Part shown: positions 6,787 through 9,990 of the stretch, one piece after another | How positions within the stretch are numbered: the stretch's first letter is position 1 | How the letters are laid out: each line of letters starts with the position of its first letter | Assembly (NCBI GenBank): GCA_017990795.1 | Contig: JAGNNG010000035.1 | Location: 1 to 9,990 of the forward strand | Direction: 5' to 3' | DNA from: Deltaproteobacteria bacterium | Lineage (GTDB): Bacteria; Myxococcota_A; Polyangia; Palsa-1104; JAEUJZ01 | DNA: 9,990 bases | The notes under the pieces: model-generated | Seen by the model: only the letters and a program-made list of their open reading frames with translations | Databases searched by the model: none | Told to the model about the DNA's origin: nothing | Made by a program: the position numbers and the translations under genes

Positions 6787-6988
6787 CCTGTAGTTCCCTT
6801 CATTCTCGTTCGCTCACTAATTCAGCTTTGGTTTGGCCCGAGCAGTGATTGGGGTACTTGATCCTTCCTCATTCCGCTCGGCCAAGCGGCAGTGAATAGC
6901 TCTTGATTGCGAGCACCTGCTTGCGGCATCGTCCTTCGCGTTTGTCTTTGTGCGTCGACGTAGCGTGCTGACTCCTGACTGGGTGCCG
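6787..6988. other. Intergenic region upstream of the glycosyltransferase gene
   Basis: No ORF with a plausible protein is seen here. A small stem CCGCT/AGCGG (6874-6878 with 6885-6889, 6-base loop) is the only structure noticed. TTGATC (6859-6864) and TTGATT (6903-6908) resemble -35 boxes but lack convincing -10 partners. The promoter of the downstream gene presumably lies here but cannot be placed. Confidence 0.35.
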
Positions 6989-9562
6989 ATGTCTCTCCGC
7001 GAACCAAGCCAACCTGATGTGTCGTCGTCACTATCGCCCTCGCCGTCTGTTGCGGGGCCGCCTCCCGCGATGACGCCTGAGCGATTCTGGACGCTGTGTG
7101 TGCTGGCATTCTTGTGCCTGCTCTACATTCCCTTCGCTGGAAACTACGGATTGTGGGACCCCTGGGAGACCCACTACGGCGAGGTTGCCCGACAGATGGT
7201 GTCGCGCAACGACTGGATCAGCCTGTGGTGGCCAGGCTCTCCGCAAGATCCGGCGAGTGGCGTATTTTTTTCAAAGCCAGTGCTGACATTCTGGCTGATG
7301 GCGATCTCGCTCAAGGCCTTTGGCCTCGGTCATGACAGCAGTCTCTTCGCCAGTGAGATGACGGTCGGCTGGAAGGCCGAGTGGGCGCTGCGGTTGCCAT
7401 TTGTGCTACTTGGCATCGTCGGTGTTTGGGCCACGTATTACTTGGTGCGCCGGGTGGTATCGCGACGTGCCGCGCTGTGGTCTGCAGTGGTCCTCGGGAC
7501 CAGCACCCAGTGGGCGCTGATTTCTCGGCAAGCGATGACCGACATGGCGTTTGTGGCCCCGATGACCATTGCGGTGGTGTTTGCTGGCCTGGCGCTGCTT
7601 CCGCTTCGTCGCGACCCTGAGGATTCCGATTCCGAGCCGCTGGACTTGTCCGAGCCGCTACCGCGTAAGTCGGTGACGCTGGGTCGCTGGCAGCTCTCGT
7701 GGCCGCATGCCCGTGCGTTTTACGTGTTCATGCTGCTTTACGTCGGCTTCGTCCTGCCCCAGCTGGTGTTCAACCTGCTTAACCTAGAAGCCTTCCCGGT
7801 GCTCATCATCGGTCACTCCTACCGTGTGGCCGGTGCCGCAGCAGTGCTACCGCTGGCGGTGCTCTTTCTTGCTTCGCTGTGGTGGTGTGCAGAGGCCAAG
7901 AGCCGCCGCTCCATTTATCTATGGGTTGCCTACTTGATGGGCGGCATTGCCACGCTCGCCAAGGGACCTGCGGGTCTGGCGTTGCCCGTGATTGTGCTGG
8001 TCCTATTTCTGCTTGTGACCGGTCGGCTCAGTGAGTTTTTGGGCAGTCATCGCCCCGGCAAGGGACCGGCGTGGGTCAGTCGGCTGCCTGCTCCGCTCAG
8101 CGAGCTGCTGGAGTACGAGGGCGGCCTAGAGATTGGCCGCGGCGTGATGATCTTCTTGTGCTGCTGCGCGCCGTGGTTCGTTGCCATGCTGACTCGCCAC
8201 GGCATGCCCTTTTGGATGGAGCTGATTGGCGACAACTACGTTCATCGAGCGCAGGGCCGTCACGGCGATCGCGGCACCTTTGACTACTACCTGCGGCAGC
8301 TCGGCGTGGGCCTCTTTCCCTGGTCGGGTGTAGCTGCTGCGGCGCTGCTGATGGTCGGCAAGTGGCTACAGCCCGCTGATGCGCGCAGCCAGGCCCGTCG
8401 TCAGCTAGTGGCGCTGAGCCTGTGCTGGTTCTTGGTCGATTTCGTCGTCGTAACCCTGGTTAATACCAAGTTTCACCACTACATCTTGCCGGCGTTACCG
8501 GCGGTGGCAATCCTCGCGGGCCTGCTGCTGGATGAGCTTTGTCAGGGGCGCGCGCTGTCTCCGGGCGGCGTGCGTGACGGCAAGGCGCTGCTGCTGATGT
8601 TTGGCGTGCCGCTGACCTATCTGTCGGGGCGTGATCTGGCGAACTTCCCGGCACGCATCGGCTGGCTGTTTAACTACGACTACGTAAATGTTCCCGGCAG
8701 TGGGCGCGCCTGGCCCATCACGGCCACCTACGGTCAGCGCTACGAGTACGGAGACCAGATCTTCTTGTTTGCCCTGGCCGCGACGGTTGGAACGGCGCTG
8801 CTGGCACTCTTGGCGCCGCGCAGCAATCAGCCAATTGAGCGAGCCTGCCCGCACGAGGCTGGCTCCCGCTTGCCTCGCTGGCCGCTGTTGGCCGCGCTGT
8901 TCGGCGGGCTTTTGCTGCTCGGTATCCTGGTGGCTCCATCGGCAGAGCGGATTGCCGCGCTGTCTTCGTCCAAGATTCCGCCGAGCCAGCTGATGCCGAT
9001 AACGGTACGTCTGGCCTACTTGGTACCAGCAGCAGGGGCGATGGCCTGGCTGCTGATGATGCTGGTGGCTGGGCGTCGGTCCCTGCGCCTTGGCAACGAG
9101 GCAGATGGCCAGCCCGCACAACGCCGGGGCACTGTGATGTTGGCGGCGTTCTCGCTGCTTGCGGTGCTGTGGACCTGCTGGGTGCTCGATCGCTTTATGG
9201 TCGATATTTCCCCGCACTGGAGCCAAAAGCACGTCTTTGCCTCCTACTATCGCCTGCGCAAAGGCCCCGAGGAGCCCGTCGTCGCCTGGATGATGTACTG
9301 GCGCGGCGAAAACTTTTACACCTGCAACCAGATCTACGACCACCACATCGACGCCGCCGAAAAGACGGTCTTTTTGGGCGACAAGAACGTCGAGAAGCTG
9401 CAGGCCTACCTGACCAGTCATCGCGGGCGCCGCATCTTCTTCTTGATCGAGCGGCATCGCCTAGAGTCTCTGCGTGGCAACTTGCCAGAGGCGGCTCGTA
9501 GCTCGCTGCAGGTCGTCGATGACAGCAATAACAAAGTCTATTTGGCGGCAGCGCAGCTGTGA
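6989..9562 (+). CDS. Integral membrane glycosyltransferase, GT39/ArnT (PMT) type
   Basis: 857 residues from ATG 6989 (weak GGG upstream); a GTG at 6950 would give 870 and lacks an RBS. Positions below use the 870 numbering. Seen: first loop DPWETHYGEVAR (70-81) with the Asp/Glu pair of the catalytic site; FSKPVLTFWL (107-116); SRQAMTDMAF (192-201); LAKGPAGLALP (336-346); a periplasmic segment with NYVHRAQGRHGDRGTFDYYL (429-448) and GLFPWSG (454-460); NTKFHHYILPALP (505-517). These match C-type glycosyltransferases that take sugars or aminoarabinose from polyprenyl-phosphate carriers and act on the periplasmic side, on lipid A, other glycans or proteins. There are many membrane helices (about 45-65, 150-165, 175-215, 255-310, 320-358, 400-413, 450-470, 487-528, 605-622, 645-662, 686-706, 728-746). 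The usual family length is about 500-600, so the extra helices after 600 and the soluble tail (about 750-870) are an extension. Acceptor and donor cannot be deduced; no neighbouring sugar genes are seen. Confidence 0.9.
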   Translation: MSLREPSQPDVSSSLSPSPSVAGPPPAMTPERFWTLCVLAFLCLLYIPFAGNYGLWDPWETHYGEVARQMVSRNDWISLWWPGSPQDPASGVFFSKPVLTFWLMAISLKAFGLGHDSSLFASEMTVGWKAEWALRLPFVLLGIVGVWATYYLVRRVVSRRAALWSAVVLGTSTQWALISRQAMTDMAFVAPMTIAVVFAGLALLPLRRDPEDSDSEPLDLSEPLPRKSVTLGRWQLSWPHARAFYVFMLLYVGFVLPQLVFNLLNLEAFPVLIIGHSYRVAGAAAVLPLAVLFLASLWWCAEAKSRRSIYLWVAYLMGGIATLAKGPAGLALPVIVLVLFLLVTGRLSEFLGSHRPGKGPAWVSRLPAPLSELLEYEGGLEIGRGVMIFLCCCAPWFVAMLTRHGMPFWMELIGDNYVHRAQGRHGDRGTFDYYLRQLGVGLFPWSGVAAAALLMVGKWLQPADARSQARRQLVALSLCWFLVDFVVVTLVNTKFHHYILPALPAVAILAGLLLDELCQGRALSPGGVRDGKALLLMFGVPLTYLSGRDLANFPARIGWLFNYDYVNVPGSGRAWPITATYGQRYEYGDQIFLFALAATVGTALLALLAPRSNQPIERACPHEAGSRLPRWPLLAALFGGLLLLGILVAPSAERIAALSSSKIPPSQLMPITVRLAYLVPAAGAMAWLLMMLVAGRRSLRLGNEADGQPAQRRGTVMLAAFSLLAVLWTCWVLDRFMVDISPHWSQKHVFASYYRLRKGPEEPVVAWMMYWRGENFYTCNQIYDHHIDAAEKTVFLGDKNVEKLQAYLTSHRGRRIFFLIERHRLESLRGNLPEAARSSLQVVDDSNNKVYLAAAQL

Positions 9563-9598
9563 GTGACAGGCCCGCCCGGTGAGTCGTACCCTGCTGTG

Positions 9599-9614
9599 GT
9601 CATCGCTTGATGAC
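9599..9614. repeat. Short perfect inverted repeat before the last gene
   Basis: GTCATC and GATGAC are perfect 6-base arms around a GCTT loop. The hairpin ends 11 bases before ATG 9626, so it could affect translation start of that gene or be an operator; it lacks a T-run, so it does not look like a terminator for the glycosyltransferase gene. Confidence 0.3.
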
Positions 9615-9625
9615 GCAAACCAGCC

Positions 9626-9990
9626 ATGACCGCAACGGAACATCGTCTTGAGCCGCTGGAGCTAGCGCGGCTGCTGCATCGGCTGGCAGCGCAAGGTCGG
9701 GCAGGGGTGCTGCAAGTACCGGGGCAGGGGTCGCGCAGTACTCCGGCGCGGCTGGCGCTGGCCGGCGGCTTTGTGCATGCGATCGATGTGGGGCCGTCGG
9801 CACCGGTCTCGTCCGATGCGCAGATCCGCTACATCTTGCGGCTGCGCAGCGTCGGCGAGTTCTTGGATGGCCAGAAGCTAAGCGGCAAGTATGCAGTGGA
9901 GCCGCTGCGACCCGACAGCGGCATTCGTCAGCATCTGGATGCGCAGTCGCTGCCGACCGAGGTGCTGCGTCACCGTCTAGGCTCGGCGCG
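9626..9990 (+). CDS. Unrecognised protein, 3'-truncated by the window
   Basis: ATG 9626 opens a frame that stays open to the window end (121 full codons). A TGA lies in frame at 9611-9613, so no earlier start is possible in that short space; the Shine-Dalgarno is weak. The first 55 residues, HRLEPLELARLLHRLAAQGR (6-25) then GVLQV and LALAGGFVHAIDVG, have the helix-then-beta pattern of small N-terminal domains such as DUF4388, which in myxobacteria often precede signalling or DnaJ-like domains. That comparison is by feel and weak. No signal peptide or membrane helix is visible, so it is likely cytoplasmic. It starts 63 bases after the glycosyltransferase stop and may share its transcript. Codon use strongly favours GC-ending codons, like its neighbour. 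The opposite strand also has a long open frame here (9600-9803), which I regard as a shadow. Confidence 0.7.
   Translation, partial: MTATEHRLEPLELARLLHRLAAQGRAGVLQVPGQGSRSTPARLALAGGFVHAIDVGPSAPVSSDAQIRYILRLRSVGEFLDGQKLSGKYAVEPLRPDSGIRQHLDAQSLPTEVLRHRLGSA

Noticed and set aside
8495..9457. 320-residue open frame on the minus strand inside the glycosyltransferase gene
   Set aside because: Composition is Gln/Arg/His-rich as expected for the antisense of a GC-rich membrane protein gene; no family motif, and the plus-strand frame has all GT39 motifs.

Overview
This looks like a chromosomal stretch of a GC-rich Gram-negative bacterium, most probably Myxococcota or a related deltaproteobacterial lineage. 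The assignment is an inference. It rests on a lipoprotein with a CHGG cytochrome-like motif, an SH3b plus beta-barrel protein, a TPR-type exported protein, an S1 protein with the sequence layout I associate with myxobacteria, and a very long GT39 glycosyltransferase. No rRNA, tRNA, mobile element, CRISPR array, integrase or phage gene is visible. Coding density is high and there is no gene-free stretch of 300 bases or more.

Layout, left to right. Positions 1-560 (+) hold the 3' part of a Nit1-type carbon-nitrogen hydrolase, a likely deaminated glutathione amidase involved in metabolite repair. It is followed after 3 bases by a probably exported helical/TPR-like protein (564-1421, +). A convergent two-gene unit on the minus strand comes next: a small lipoprotein with a cytochrome c-like CHGG signature (2888-3400) whose stop overlaps the start of an SH3b/Pro-Ala linker/beta-barrel outer-membrane protein (1452-2888). 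Divergent from it, across a 104-base gap, is an orphan lipoprotein (3505-4614, +). A plausible sigma70-type promoter then precedes a five-repeat S1 RNA-binding protein with a long Ala/Lys-rich, histone-H1-like tail (4721-6748, +), closed by a strong hairpin. After a 240-base intergenic region lies an 857-residue (or 870-residue) membrane glycosyltransferase of the GT39/ArnT type (6989-9562, +). The window ends inside an unrecognised gene (9626 onward, +).

How the genes fit together. The left half is mostly envelope biology: exported TPR protein, two lipoproteins and an outer-membrane barrel. The only tight couplings in the sequence are nitrilase to TPR protein (3-base gap) and cytochrome-like lipoprotein to barrel protein (1-base TGATG overlap). 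The S1 protein and the glycosyltransferase look like single-gene units. I see no defence, secretion or biosynthetic gene cluster. The items most worth a second look are the lipoprotein/barrel pair and the S1 protein with its basic tail.
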